Made by a program: the position numbers and the translations under genes
Origin: an uncultured Spongiibacteraceae bacterium
GTDB taxonomy: Bacteria; Pseudomonadota; Gammaproteobacteria; Pseudomonadales; Dasaniaceae
Length of the DNA stretch: 9,207 nt
Direction: 5' to 3'
NCBI GenBank assembly: GCA_937969395.1
Contig: CALBVI010000043.1
Location: 1 to 9,207, forward strand
In this document: positions 1 to 6,743 of the stretch, piece by piece
Numbering within the stretch: position 1 is the stretch's first letter
Layout: every line of letters begins with the position of its first letter
The notes under the pieces: model-generated
Database searches by the model: none
Told to the model about the DNA's origin: nothing
Seen by the model: only the letters and a program-made list of their open reading frames with translations

Positions 1-1542
1 GTCTTCTAACAACCATTGCTCATCGGCTAGTGTTTGACTAATAATTTGCTCAGGCGCTAACAACTCTTCAATGGCATCGTCAGTCACTGCCGCTAATTTA
101 GCGGTGACAGAATAGACTTTCGGCGCATCCAAAACGTATTGATGTAAATGCCTGTCGGGAAAACCGGTGATTGAAGAGCGCGTGTTTCTAAACAGTACGC
201 GGCCAGTACCGTGACGATCTAATAAGTCACTAATAATAGTGTCGATGGCGCTGCTGAAATCTGCCGTTTGCTCACCAATTAATAAAGCCGTTAATGGTGC
301 AACTGCATCACGGCCTAAATAGCTTTCTAATTGCGCAAGTAATTCAGGTTGTTGCTGTAATTGGGTAAACACATCCTCAGCTAATAATTGCTGGACCAAG
401 GTATTAACCGGCTGATGTTTATCTTCCTCTTCAATAAACGTACTTAAATCGTAATAGCGATCAGGGTCGAGTAAACGCAGTCGAGCAAAATGACTTTCCA
501 CCCCCAGCTGCTCTGGTGTTGCCGTCAACAATAATAAGCCGCGAGCCTGTCTAGATAGAGACTCTATGGCATTGTATTCAGGGCTACTCTCGGCCTCGCT
601 CCACTGCAAATGGTGGGCTTCATCAACAATTAATAAATCCCACGGTGCCGCCATTGCCTGCGCATGCCGGTTCTCACGCTTGGTCAAAAAAGACAGCGTA
701 CATAAAACTAACTGCGCGCTTTCAAAAGGGTTATAAGCTTCGCCATCACTCTCTTGCTCAGCCTTTTCACGTTCTGCTTCTGCCTCTTCACTATAATAGT
801 CATCACCCTCGCCCCCAGTCTCTTCCAAACCTTGGCAGCGCTGTTCATCTAAAATGGTAAAAGACAGATTAAAACGGCGTAGCATTTCAACCAGCCACTG
901 GTGTAATAAACTATCAGGCACAACAATTAACACGCGCTTAGAACGACCACTAATGAGCTGTTGATGCAAGATCAAACCAGCTTCGATGGTTTTACCTAAA
1001 CCTACCTCATCCGCTAATAATACTCTTGGCGCATAACGGTTAGCAGCTTCGCTTGCTATATATAATTGGTGAGGCAATAACTGTACTCGTGCACCTAGCA
1101 AACCACGTACTGGTGACTGTTGCTGATGGCGAATTTTTTCTAAGGTTTCGCAGCGCAGCTGAAAGGCGCGGCTTTTATCAATTTGACCGGCAAATAATCG
1201 ATCCTGCGGCTTGCTGAATTGAACAAAACTATTCAAGTCTAACTCAGGCAGAATAATCTGTTCGCCATCAGCATCAATACCGCTATAGATAAGAAAACCG
1301 CGGTTGTCCGCAATGTCATTAATCGTCATTAGCACGCCGTCTTCACTACTAACCTCTTGGCCAACCTCATAACGTACTCGACTGATCGGCGCATTCGTCA
1401 TCGCATAGGTACGACGCTCACCCGATGCTGGGAAACTAATTTCAACACGGCGATTACTAATATCGATAACGATACCTAGGCCTAACTCTGACTCAGCATT
1501 ACTAACCCAGCGCTGACCGGGTACAAACAAGGTTTCTGACAC
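1..1542 (-). CDS. rapA: RNA polymerase-associated protein RapA, 5' part (partial at left edge)
   Basis: RapA is a Swi2/Snf2-type ATPase that binds RNA polymerase and helps recycle it after transcription. The visible 514 codons stay open to the window edge; E. coli RapA is about 968 residues, so the C-terminal half, including the second RecA lobe, is missing. Seen: an N-terminal Tudor-like region (about 1-107, starting with FVPGQRW), the conserved FSKPQDRLFAGQID stretch at 109-122, LLPHQ at 155-159, Walker A DEVGLGKT at 178-185 (K184), the DEAH box at 307-310 and motif III TAT at 340-342. I chose the GTG at 1540-1542 because it places FVPGQRW at the expected N-terminal distance and follows a weak GAGAG six bases upstream. 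Compared with E. coli, about 26 extra residues, strongly acidic, lie between Walker A and DEAH (near 240-268). It lies downstream of rimK on the same strand, after a 404-bp gap, so probably has its own promoter. Confidence 0.96.
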   Translation of the reverse strand, partial: MSETLFVPGQRWVSNAESELGLGIVIDISNRRVEISFPASGERRTYAMTNAPISRVRYEVGQEVSSEDGVLMTINDIADNRGFLIYSGIDADGEQIILPELDLNSFVQFSKPQDRLFAGQIDKSRAFQLRCETLEKIRHQQQSPVRGLLGARVQLLPHQLYIASEAANRYAPRVLLADEVGLGKTIEAGLILHQQLISGRSKRVLIVVPDSLLHQWLVEMLRRFNLSFTILDEQRCQGLEETGGEGDDYYSEEAEAEREKAEQESDGEAYNPFESAQLVLCTLSFLTKRENRHAQAMAAPWDLLIVDEAHHLQWSEAESSPEYNAIESLSRQARGLLLLTATPEQLGVESHFARLRLLDPDRYYDLSTFIEEEDKHQPVNTLVQQLLAEDVFTQLQQQPELLAQLESYLGRDAVAPLTALLIGEQTADFSSAIDTIISDLLDRHGTGRVLFRNTRSSITGFPDRHLHQYVLDAPKVYSVTAKLAAVTDDAIEELLAPEQIISQTLADEQWLLED

Positions 1543-1617
1543 AAACAACTCTCAATTAACTAAATAATGAAACTAATAATAAAACTACAGACTAAACGAC
1601 TACTTTTTACCCTACTT

Positions 1618-1646
1618 ATTCTAGCTCAACCTATAAAAGCTGTGAT
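1618..1646 (-). promoter_or_regulatory. possible sigma70 promoter of rapA
   Basis: On the minus strand ATCACA (-35, 4/6 match, 1641-1646) is followed after 17 bases by TAGAAT (-10, 5/6 match, 1618-1623). This would start transcription near 1611 and give a 5' leader of roughly 70 bases before the rapA GTG. The match is moderate and was found by eye in AT-rich DNA. Confidence 0.3.
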
Positions 1647-1847
1647 GCTAGTAATTGGCGGCGGATGATAAGGGGTAATGGCAAGTGGAACAAGTCAGCT
1701 TAAATGCGTAATCTTGACGGTGGCAGCTTAAATTAGAAGATTCTAGCTTTTACTCAATTAAAAACTACGGATTGCGGCACCGGTCTTCTATTATTAACGT
1801 AATATACCTAGCCCAATCAATTATTTAGCGGTATTCATGATTAATAA

Positions 1848-1886
1848 TAGAAACTACTCTTTATAGATAATGAAGAGTAGTTTCTA
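1848..1886 (-). terminator. hairpin downstream of rimK, possible terminator
   Basis: Arms 1848-1861 (TAGAAACTACTCTT) and 1873-1886 are perfect 14-bp inverted repeats around an 11-base loop. The element begins 60 bases after the rimK stop. On the minus strand the stem is followed by TTATTAAT, T-rich but not a clean T run, and the stem holds only five G/C pairs. A factor-independent terminator is therefore plausible but not classical; an mRNA 3'-end stabiliser or a protein-binding palindrome are alternatives. Confidence 0.45.
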
Positions 1887-1946
1887 CGTACTATTTATTT
1901 TCCTCAATGTCAGTTATATGTCAGAGAGAATAATATTTCACCTCAT

Positions 1947-3341
1947 TTAGATTGAAGGCTTTGTCCAATTTAGCGCTTTCTCTATTGATGAAATCATCGC
2001 GCCAGCAACATTTTTTCCTGTTGCAGATTCAATCCCCTCTAATCCCGGTGATGAATTGATTTCAAGTAATAACGGACCTTTACTTGATCGTATAATATCG
2101 ACACCAGCAACTTTCAACCCCATTGTCTTAGCTGCCTTAATCGCCAATTTTCGCTCTTCGGAGGTAACTTTAACAATAGATGCAGTGCCACCACGATGAA
2201 TGTTAGCTCGAAATTCTCCAGGGGCAGCCGTTCTTTCTATAGAGGCAACAATTTTTCCATCAATGACAAAGCAACGTAGATCTTTACCTTGTGCTTCCTT
2301 AATAAACTCCTGTACAAGTAAATTTGCACGTAAAGATTTAATCGCATTAATGACACTTTCCGCCGCCTTCTCCGTTTCCGCCAATACAACGCCGCGCCCC
2401 TGCGTACCTTCAAGCAATTTAACAATTAACGGCGCACCACCGACCATATCAATCAAATCATTTGTATCGATAGGTGAGTTGGCAAAACCTGTCGTCGGTA
2501 TATCCAAGCCATTTTTTTGTAGCAGTTGAAGCGAATAAAGCTTATCCCTTGAAGATGTAATAGCCTCAGAAGTATTGAGCGCATAAACACCCAAACTTTC
2601 AAAATGCCTAGTCAATGCACAACCATAAAATGTCAGACTCGGACGAACGCGCGGAATAACAGCATCTAAGTCATTTAATATACGTCCTCCTCTATAGTGA
2701 ACCTCTGGCTCATTAGCATCGAGTTTCATATAGCATTGCTTGATATTCAAAAATATCATTTCATGTCCACGCTCTTCACCCGCCTCCATAATTCTGCGGT
2801 TACTGTACAGCTCAGGATTACTTGCTAGCACGCCAATTTTTAGGCCTTGAGGAGCTTGATCCTGAATGCCATATAATTGCGAAATTTGGCTAGTCGATAC
2901 ATCACCTAATAATAAATTAGCCGCGGGATCTACCAACATGCGCCCACTCATAGCCTCTCGGCCAAGCAACATTCTATAGCCCATTGAATCACGGTTAGAG
3001 AGCGTTAATTCAATCTCCCAAATATCGCCGCCTACTTGGACCGGAGCACTAATAACATAGCGTTTTTCTCTATCCCCATTTGAGCTCTTTATATAACGAC
3101 GATCCACTATCGGGCTTTCGCACCGCATAGTTGTCTTTCTATCATGTTGTATTGGATGAACTTCAAAGCTAACCCATGCTTGACCGTTGCGAATAAATGA
3201 CTGAATATTAAATGCATGAATAGACGATGTTTTAGCGCCAGAGTCTACCCGTGCTTTAATAGCTGGAATGCTCAAACTAGGAAAGGAACACCATTCTTCA
3301 CTACCTACAACCAATTTATTGTCATTAGTCATCGAAATCAT
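1947..3341 (-). CDS. rimK: RimB-RimK fusion: retropepsin-like domain plus S6-type glutamate ligase
   Basis: The C-terminal part (about 167-460) aligns along its length with E. coli RimK, the ATP-grasp enzyme that adds glutamates to the C-terminus of ribosomal protein S6. Seen there: [13 protein letters not shown] at 168-180, [10 protein letters not shown] at 265-274, [22 protein letters not shown] within 301-322, [15 protein letters not shown] at 342-356, and likely metal ligands D415, E427 and N429 in VAGVDI and LEINSSPG. Residues about 9-158 match the RimB family (PF05618, named a zinc protease but retropepsin-like), with the DSGA active-site-like motif at 33-36 and LLGREAM at 125-131. E. 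coli RimK is 300 residues; this protein is 464. In Pseudomonas, RimB and RimK are separate, neighbouring genes. Two starts are possible: M1 at 3341, or M4 at 3332, which sits nine bases after a GAG. No S6 gene is nearby. The target is inferred; other acidic-tail proteins are possible. Confidence 0.93.
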   Translation of the reverse strand: MISMTNDNKLVVGSEEWCSFPSLSIPAIKARVDSGAKTSSIHAFNIQSFIRNGQAWVSFEVHPIQHDRKTTMRCESPIVDRRYIKSSNGDREKRYVISAPVQVGGDIWEIELTLSNRDSMGYRMLLGREAMSGRMLVDPAANLLLGDVSTSQISQLYGIQDQAPQGLKIGVLASNPELYSNRRIMEAGEERGHEMIFLNIKQCYMKLDANEPEVHYRGGRILNDLDAVIPRVRPSLTFYGCALTRHFESLGVYALNTSEAITSSRDKLYSLQLLQKNGLDIPTTGFANSPIDTNDLIDMVGGAPLIVKLLEGTQGRGVVLAETEKAAESVINAIKSLRANLLVQEFIKEAQGKDLRCFVIDGKIVASIERTAAPGEFRANIHRGGTASIVKVTSEERKLAIKAAKTMGLKVAGVDIIRSSKGPLLLEINSSPGLEGIESATGKNVAGAMISSIEKALNWTKPSI

Positions 3342-3375
3342 CTCTGTAATATCGGAGGAAATTAAAACGCGCGCA

Positions 3376-3408
3376 CAATATATTGATTTGAGTGTTTTGT
3401 ATACAAAA
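3376..3408. promoter_or_regulatory. two palindromes upstream of rimK, candidate operators
   Basis: TTTTGTATACAAAA at 3395-3408 is a perfect 14-bp palindrome and CAATATATTG at 3376-3385 a perfect 10-bp palindrome. The core TTGTATACAA resembles operators of FadR-type GntR regulators (general form TNGTNNNACNA). The longer palindrome would lie just downstream of the -10 of the proposed rimK promoter, a position suited to repression. No regulator gene is in view. Confidence 0.35.
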
Positions 3409-3416
3409 AAATCTCC

Positions 3417-3444
3417 TTATTATCGTGTTAATTTTCTATTTCAA
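3417..3444 (-). promoter_or_regulatory. possible sigma70 promoter of rimK
   Basis: On the minus strand TTGAAA (-35, 3439-3444) is followed after 16 bases by TAATAA (-10, 3417-3422). Transcription would start near 3410, leaving a leader of about 70 bases. The surroundings are very AT-rich, which raises the chance of a coincidental match. Confidence 0.35.
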
Positions 3445-3492
3445 TACGTATCAAAATATATAAAAATCATCTAATACGATATAGCTTTTATT

Positions 3493-3525
3493 CGCAAACT
3501 GCGGCAAAATTCGCCGTCCTTTGCG
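3493..3525 (+). promoter_or_regulatory. two-tier hairpin upstream of speA
   Basis: CGCAAA (3493-3498) pairs with TTTGCG (3520-3525). A 2x2 internal loop follows, then GCGGC (3501-3505) pairs with GCCGT (3513-3517, one G-U pair) around a 7-base loop. There is no T run after it, so it is not a simple terminator. If the speA transcript starts upstream, it would be a 5' leader structure about 75 bases before the start codon; if not, it may be a DNA dyad. Confidence 0.35.
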
Positions 3526-3586
3526 CTGATCAATGGTCGACTCATAACGTCCTTTTAGCACAAACTTTATCAACTATTGCGTCCTT
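3515..3586 (+). repeat. three CGTCCTT copies spaced 33 and 32 bp, upstream of speA
   Basis: Identical heptamers CGTCCTT begin at 3515, 3548 and 3580. The first two are followed by another T. The spacing is close to three helical turns each time, placing all three on one face of the DNA. The last copy abuts the speA ribosome binding site, and TCCT in each copy is complementary to AGGA of that site. Function is unknown; regulator half-sites or ribosome-site sequestration are both conceivable. Confidence 0.4.
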
Positions 3587-3592
3587 AGGAGA
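3587..3592 (+). promoter_or_regulatory. Shine-Dalgarno AGGAGA that fixes the speA TTG start
   Basis: AGGAGA sits seven bases before the TTG at 3600-3602. No ATG or GTG in this frame lies close by: the first in-frame ATG is codon 48, well inside the conserved protein. The strong site therefore supports TTG as initiator. Confidence 0.8.
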
Positions 3593-3599
3593 ACCCCAT

Positions 3600-5507
3600 T
3601 TGGATCAGCAATATAAAGCCCCCTGGCTACCGCAAAATTCCGCTGAACTGTACGGAATCAATCGCTGGAGTAACGATTACTTCGGCTTATCCAATGACGG
3701 CAAGGTCACAGCAAAAACCCTGAATACTGAAGTGCCCTTGATGGATATCGTTGAGGGCATGGTAGAGCGTGACTTACAAATGCCAGTGCTGCTGCGTATT
3801 GAAAACATTCTCGATGCGCAAATTATGCGGTTAAACGAAGCCTTTAAAGACGCCATTACGCAATCAAATTACTTAGCGCCTTATCGCGGCGTTTATCCCA
3901 TTAAAGTTAACCAACAAGCACAAGTGGTAGAAGAAATCGCTGACTTTGGTGCGCGTTATGGTCACGGCTTTGAAGTGGGCAGTAAGCCAGAAATGATTGC
4001 CGCACTATCAACACTCGAAGAACCCGGTAGCTTAATTATTTGTAACGGCTACAAGGATCAAGAGTTTGTTGATTTGGGCCTGCAAGCCACTAAGCTAGGT
4101 TTTCAATGTTTCCTCGTTATAGAAACACCGACTGAACTGCCGATTATTATTGAACGCAGCAAAGCATTAGGTATTGAGCCTAGCATTGGTGTGCGCGTGA
4201 AAATGACCTCTCAGGTTAGCGGTCACTGGAACAGTACCAGCGGTGATCGCAGTGTTTTTGGTTTAAGTACTACACAATTAATCGACGTCGTTGACACTTT
4301 GAAACAAGAGAAGATGTTGCACTGTTTACAGCTGTTGCATTGCCATCTAGGATCGCAGATTCCTAATATTCGTGATATTCGCGGTGGTGTTATTGAGGCT
4401 TGTCGTTATTATGCAGACCTCGTTAACGAAGGTGCGGCACTCACTCATATTGATTTGGGTGGCGGTCTCGCCGTTGATTACACAGGTGCGCGCAGTAACG
4501 ACGAGCAAAGCCGCAACTATAGCCTGGAAGAGTATTGTGCTGACATTGTTGAAACCCTAAAGCACACGCTAGATGAATACAGCATTGATCATCCCATTAT
4601 TGTTACTGAATCAGGACGGGCAACTGTCGCCTACTCTTCGATTTTAATTTTCAATATTCTCGACACTAATACCTTTGAAGCGATTAGCTTGCCTTCGCCT
4701 GCAACGGGTGAGCATCACTTATTGATTAAGATGCGAGAAATCCTTGGTTATTTAAACGCTGATAGCGTGCAGGAATGTTATAACGACGCGCATTACTATC
4801 GCGATGAAATTCGTGCCTTATTTAAGCGCGGTCAAATTGATTTGCGTTCTCGCTCTGTTGCGGAAAATTTGTTTTTAGATATTCTGCATCGCATTGCTGA
4901 TTTACTCGAAACCTTAGAACGGATTCCACCGGATTTAGAAAACTTAACATTATCGTTGGCTGATATTTATTACGGCAATTTTAGTTTGTTTCAATCCTTG
5001 CCGGATATCTGGGCGATTGATCAACTTTTTCCTATTATGCCGCTTCATCGATTAGATGAAGAGCCAACACGGGAAGCCGTGCTTGCTGATATCACCTGTG
5101 ACTGTGATGGAAAAATTGATAAATTTATTGGTGAGCACGAAACATTCAGCACATTGCCTTTGCACCCATTAAAAAATGGTGAAGAATATTATCTGGGTGT
5201 TTTCCTTGTTGGTGCCTATCAGGAAACTCTCGGTGATTTGCACAATTTATTTGGCGATACCAATGTTGTCAGTGTGCGCTTAAACCGCGACTCTAGTTTT
5301 GATTTTGTCAAAGAAATTCATGGCGATACCATTGCCGATGTTCTCAGCTATGTGGAATATCAGCCAGCACAAATGGAATTACGTTATCGCAACACTGCGG
5401 AGCGTGCAGTAAAAGAAGGCCGTATTACTGCTCGTGAACGTCAGCAAATGATTAAAACCTTTAAAGCCAGCATGCAAGGCTACACCTATTACGAAAAAGA
5501 AGATTAA
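3600..5507 (+). CDS. speA: biosynthetic arginine decarboxylase SpeA
   Basis: SpeA is a PLP enzyme of the alanine racemase fold group that decarboxylates L-arginine to agmatine, first step of the polyamine route encoded here. The 635 residues align over the whole length with E. coli SpeA (658), whose N-terminus is longer. Seen: YPIKVNQ at 99-105 with PLP lysine K102, GSKPE at 127-131, IICNGYKD at 146-153, LQLLHCHLGSQ at 243-253, the glycine loop DLGGGL at 285-290, ESGR at 337-340, NFSLFQSLPDIWAIDQLFP at 460-478, and ITCDCDG at 498-504, where C500 is the likely catalytic cysteine contributed across the dimer. The start is TTG, supported by AGGAGA seven bases upstream. A rare initiator on the first gene may limit expression. 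The gene heads a cluster, with 10 bp to the dehydrogenase gene. The upstream region has a hairpin and three evenly spaced repeats. No truncation or frameshift seen. Confidence 0.97.
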   Translation: MDQQYKAPWLPQNSAELYGINRWSNDYFGLSNDGKVTAKTLNTEVPLMDIVEGMVERDLQMPVLLRIENILDAQIMRLNEAFKDAITQSNYLAPYRGVYPIKVNQQAQVVEEIADFGARYGHGFEVGSKPEMIAALSTLEEPGSLIICNGYKDQEFVDLGLQATKLGFQCFLVIETPTELPIIIERSKALGIEPSIGVRVKMTSQVSGHWNSTSGDRSVFGLSTTQLIDVVDTLKQEKMLHCLQLLHCHLGSQIPNIRDIRGGVIEACRYYADLVNEGAALTHIDLGGGLAVDYTGARSNDEQSRNYSLEEYCADIVETLKHTLDEYSIDHPIIVTESGRATVAYSSILIFNILDTNTFEAISLPSPATGEHHLLIKMREILGYLNADSVQECYNDAHYYRDEIRALFKRGQIDLRSRSVAENLFLDILHRIADLLETLERIPPDLENLTLSLADIYYGNFSLFQSLPDIWAIDQLFPIMPLHRLDEEPTREAVLADITCDCDGKIDKFIGEHETFSTLPLHPLKNGEEYYLGVFLVGAYQETLGDLHNLFGDTNVVSVRLNRDSSFDFVKEIHGDTIADVLSYVEYQPAQMELRYRNTAERAVKEGRITARERQQMIKTFKASMQGYTYYEKED

Positions 5508-5517
5508 GGAAACTATA

Positions 5518-6726
5518 ATGACAAAAGTACTCATTATCGGTGCCGGCGGTGTGGGCCAAGTAGTCACACATAAATGTGCACAACTCGCTGACGTTTTTAC
5601 CGATATCGTGTTAGCCAGCCGCAATGAAGTTAAATGTAAAAAAATTGCAGCACAGCTAGAAAAAAATTATGGCAGAACGATTGAAACTGCACAGGTAGAT
5701 GCCGACAACGTTCCCGAACTGGTAGCACTTTTTAATCACCACAAACCTTTTATGGTGATTAATGTCGCACTGCCTTACCAAGACCTCACTATTATGGATG
5801 CTTGCTTAGAGGCCGGTGTCCATTATTTAGATACAGCCAACTACGAACCTTTAGATACAGCTAAGTTTGAATATAAGTGGCAGTGGGATTATCAAGAAAG
5901 GTTTGAAAAAGCAGGGTTGATGGCGTTGCTAGGTTCAGGTTTTGATCCTGGCGCTACTAATATGTTTACCGCTTATATCGCCAAACATTATTTTGATGAG
6001 ATTCATTACCTCGACATCATTGATGTCAACGGCGGCGATCACGGCTACCCTTTTGCGACTAACTTTAATCCAGAGATTAATATTCGTGAAGTGACTGCTG
6101 AATGTCGTCACTGGGAAAACGGCGAATTTATTACGACACCTGCCATGTCAACACAGCAATCGTTCACTTGCCCTGACGGCGTTGGCAGCTACAATATTTT
6201 TCGCATGTACCACGAAGAACTAGAGTCTCTTACTAAACATTACCCTAGCATTAAGCGTGCGCAGTTCTGGATGAGTTTTGGCGACAGTTATTTAAAGCAC
6301 TTGGAAGTGTTAGGCAATGTCGGTATGACCGGCATCGAGCCTATTGAATTTCAAGGGCAGCAAATCGTTCCTATTCAATTCTTAAAAGAATTATTACCAG
6401 ACCCATCAACACTAGGGCCACGTACTAAAGGTAAAACCTGCATTGGTTGCGTAGTGAGAGGAATCAAAGACGGCAAAGAAAAAACCGTGTATTTGTATAA
6501 CATCAAAGATCATCAAGACTGTTACGGTGAAGTACAGTCTCAAGCTATCTCTTACACCACCGGCGTGCCAGCGATGATAGGCGCAAAAATGATGGTAGAA
6601 GGTATTTGGATGCAGCCAGGGGTGTGGAATATGGAACAATTAGATCCCGATGCGTTTATGGCTGACATGAATGAATATGGTCTGTCGTGGAAAGTGATAG
6701 AAGAACCCGGCTTTAATTTAATCTAA
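5518..6726 (+). CDS. carboxynorspermidine/carboxyspermidine dehydrogenase
   Basis: This enzyme joins L-aspartate semialdehyde to a diamine and reduces the product with NADPH: putrescine gives carboxyspermidine, diaminopropane gives carboxynorspermidine. The protein (402 residues) belongs to the saccharopine dehydrogenase family and starts with a Rossmann nucleotide site, VLIIGAGGVGQV at 4-15. Other visible marks are VINVALPYQDLTIMDACLEAG near 80-100, YLDTANYE at 103-110, LGSGFDPGATNMF at 138-150, DVNGGDHGYPFATNFNP at 169-185 and YTTGVPAMIGAKMM near 346-359. These fit the carboxy(nor)spermidine branch rather than lysine-catabolic saccharopine dehydrogenase, and the next gene is the matching decarboxylase. 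The ATG follows AAGGA by seven bases; that site overlaps the speA stop codon, suggesting coupled translation. Because agmatinase and arginine decarboxylase genes flank it and no diaminopropane genes are visible, putrescine is the inferred substrate. Gene names used elsewhere vary, so none is given. Confidence 0.94.
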   Translation: MTKVLIIGAGGVGQVVTHKCAQLADVFTDIVLASRNEVKCKKIAAQLEKNYGRTIETAQVDADNVPELVALFNHHKPFMVINVALPYQDLTIMDACLEAGVHYLDTANYEPLDTAKFEYKWQWDYQERFEKAGLMALLGSGFDPGATNMFTAYIAKHYFDEIHYLDIIDVNGGDHGYPFATNFNPEINIREVTAECRHWENGEFITTPAMSTQQSFTCPDGVGSYNIFRMYHEELESLTKHYPSIKRAQFWMSFGDSYLKHLEVLGNVGMTGIEPIEFQGQQIVPIQFLKELLPDPSTLGPRTKGKTCIGCVVRGIKDGKEKTVYLYNIKDHQDCYGEVQSQAISYTTGVPAMIGAKMMVEGIWMQPGVWNMEQLDPDAFMADMNEYGLSWKVIEEPGFNLI

Positions 6727-6743
6727 AGGTTGCATTACCCCTC

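Larger units (their letters stand above)
1543..1946. other. 404-bp intergenic region between rimK and rapA
   Basis: No convincing gene lies here. It contains, from the rimK side, a 14-bp perfect hairpin (1848-1886), a 12-bp inverted repeat (1786-1797 with 1841-1852) whose right arm overlaps the left arm of that hairpin, a 10-bp direct repeat CAGCTTAAAT (1696-1705 and 1724-1733), a short open stretch on the minus strand with a CxxCH motif (1648-1749), and a possible rapA promoter (1618-1646). The overlapping inverted repeats could form alternative structures in RNA from either strand, but this is only a base-pairing observation. Confidence 0.6.

Noticed and set aside
645..860. 71-codon plus-strand open frame MPPLPAHAG...
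   Set aside because: It lies wholly antisense to the conserved RapA ATPase region and has no recognisable domain or ribosome site.
1678..1731. 17-codon plus-strand reading frame starting at ATG 1678
   Set aside because: Too short, no Shine-Dalgarno at proper distance, and no recognisable sequence.
2237..2425. 62-codon minus-strand open frame
   Set aside because: Out-of-frame shadow inside rimK; arginine-rich nonsense sequence without family features.
2200..2529. 109-codon plus-strand open frame
   Set aside because: Antisense to the conserved RimK ATP-grasp core; composition is what the complement of that gene would give.
3268..3474. 68-codon plus-strand open frame across the rimK start and the divergent promoter region
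   Set aside because: Half is antisense to rimK and the rest is AT-rich intergenic DNA; no ribosome site, and the region has better explanations as control DNA.
3421..3481. Inverted repeat TATCGTGTTA / TAATACGATA in the divergent intergenic region
   Set aside because: Arms are AT-rich with a G-U pair and a 41-base spacer; too weak to call as a structure.
3342..3599. A definite sigma70 promoter for speA
   Set aside because: Several AT-rich partial matches (for example TTGCGC with CATAAC at 16 bases) are no better than background, so none was listed.
5379..5624. 81-codon minus-strand open frame with a hydrophobic stretch, spanning the speA/dehydrogenase junction
   Set aside because: It overlaps the ends of two well-supported genes on the opposite strand; the apparent membrane segment is a by-product of their antisense sequence.
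6412..6639. 75-codon minus-strand open frame rich in H and F
   Set aside because: Antisense to the conserved C-terminal part of the dehydrogenase.
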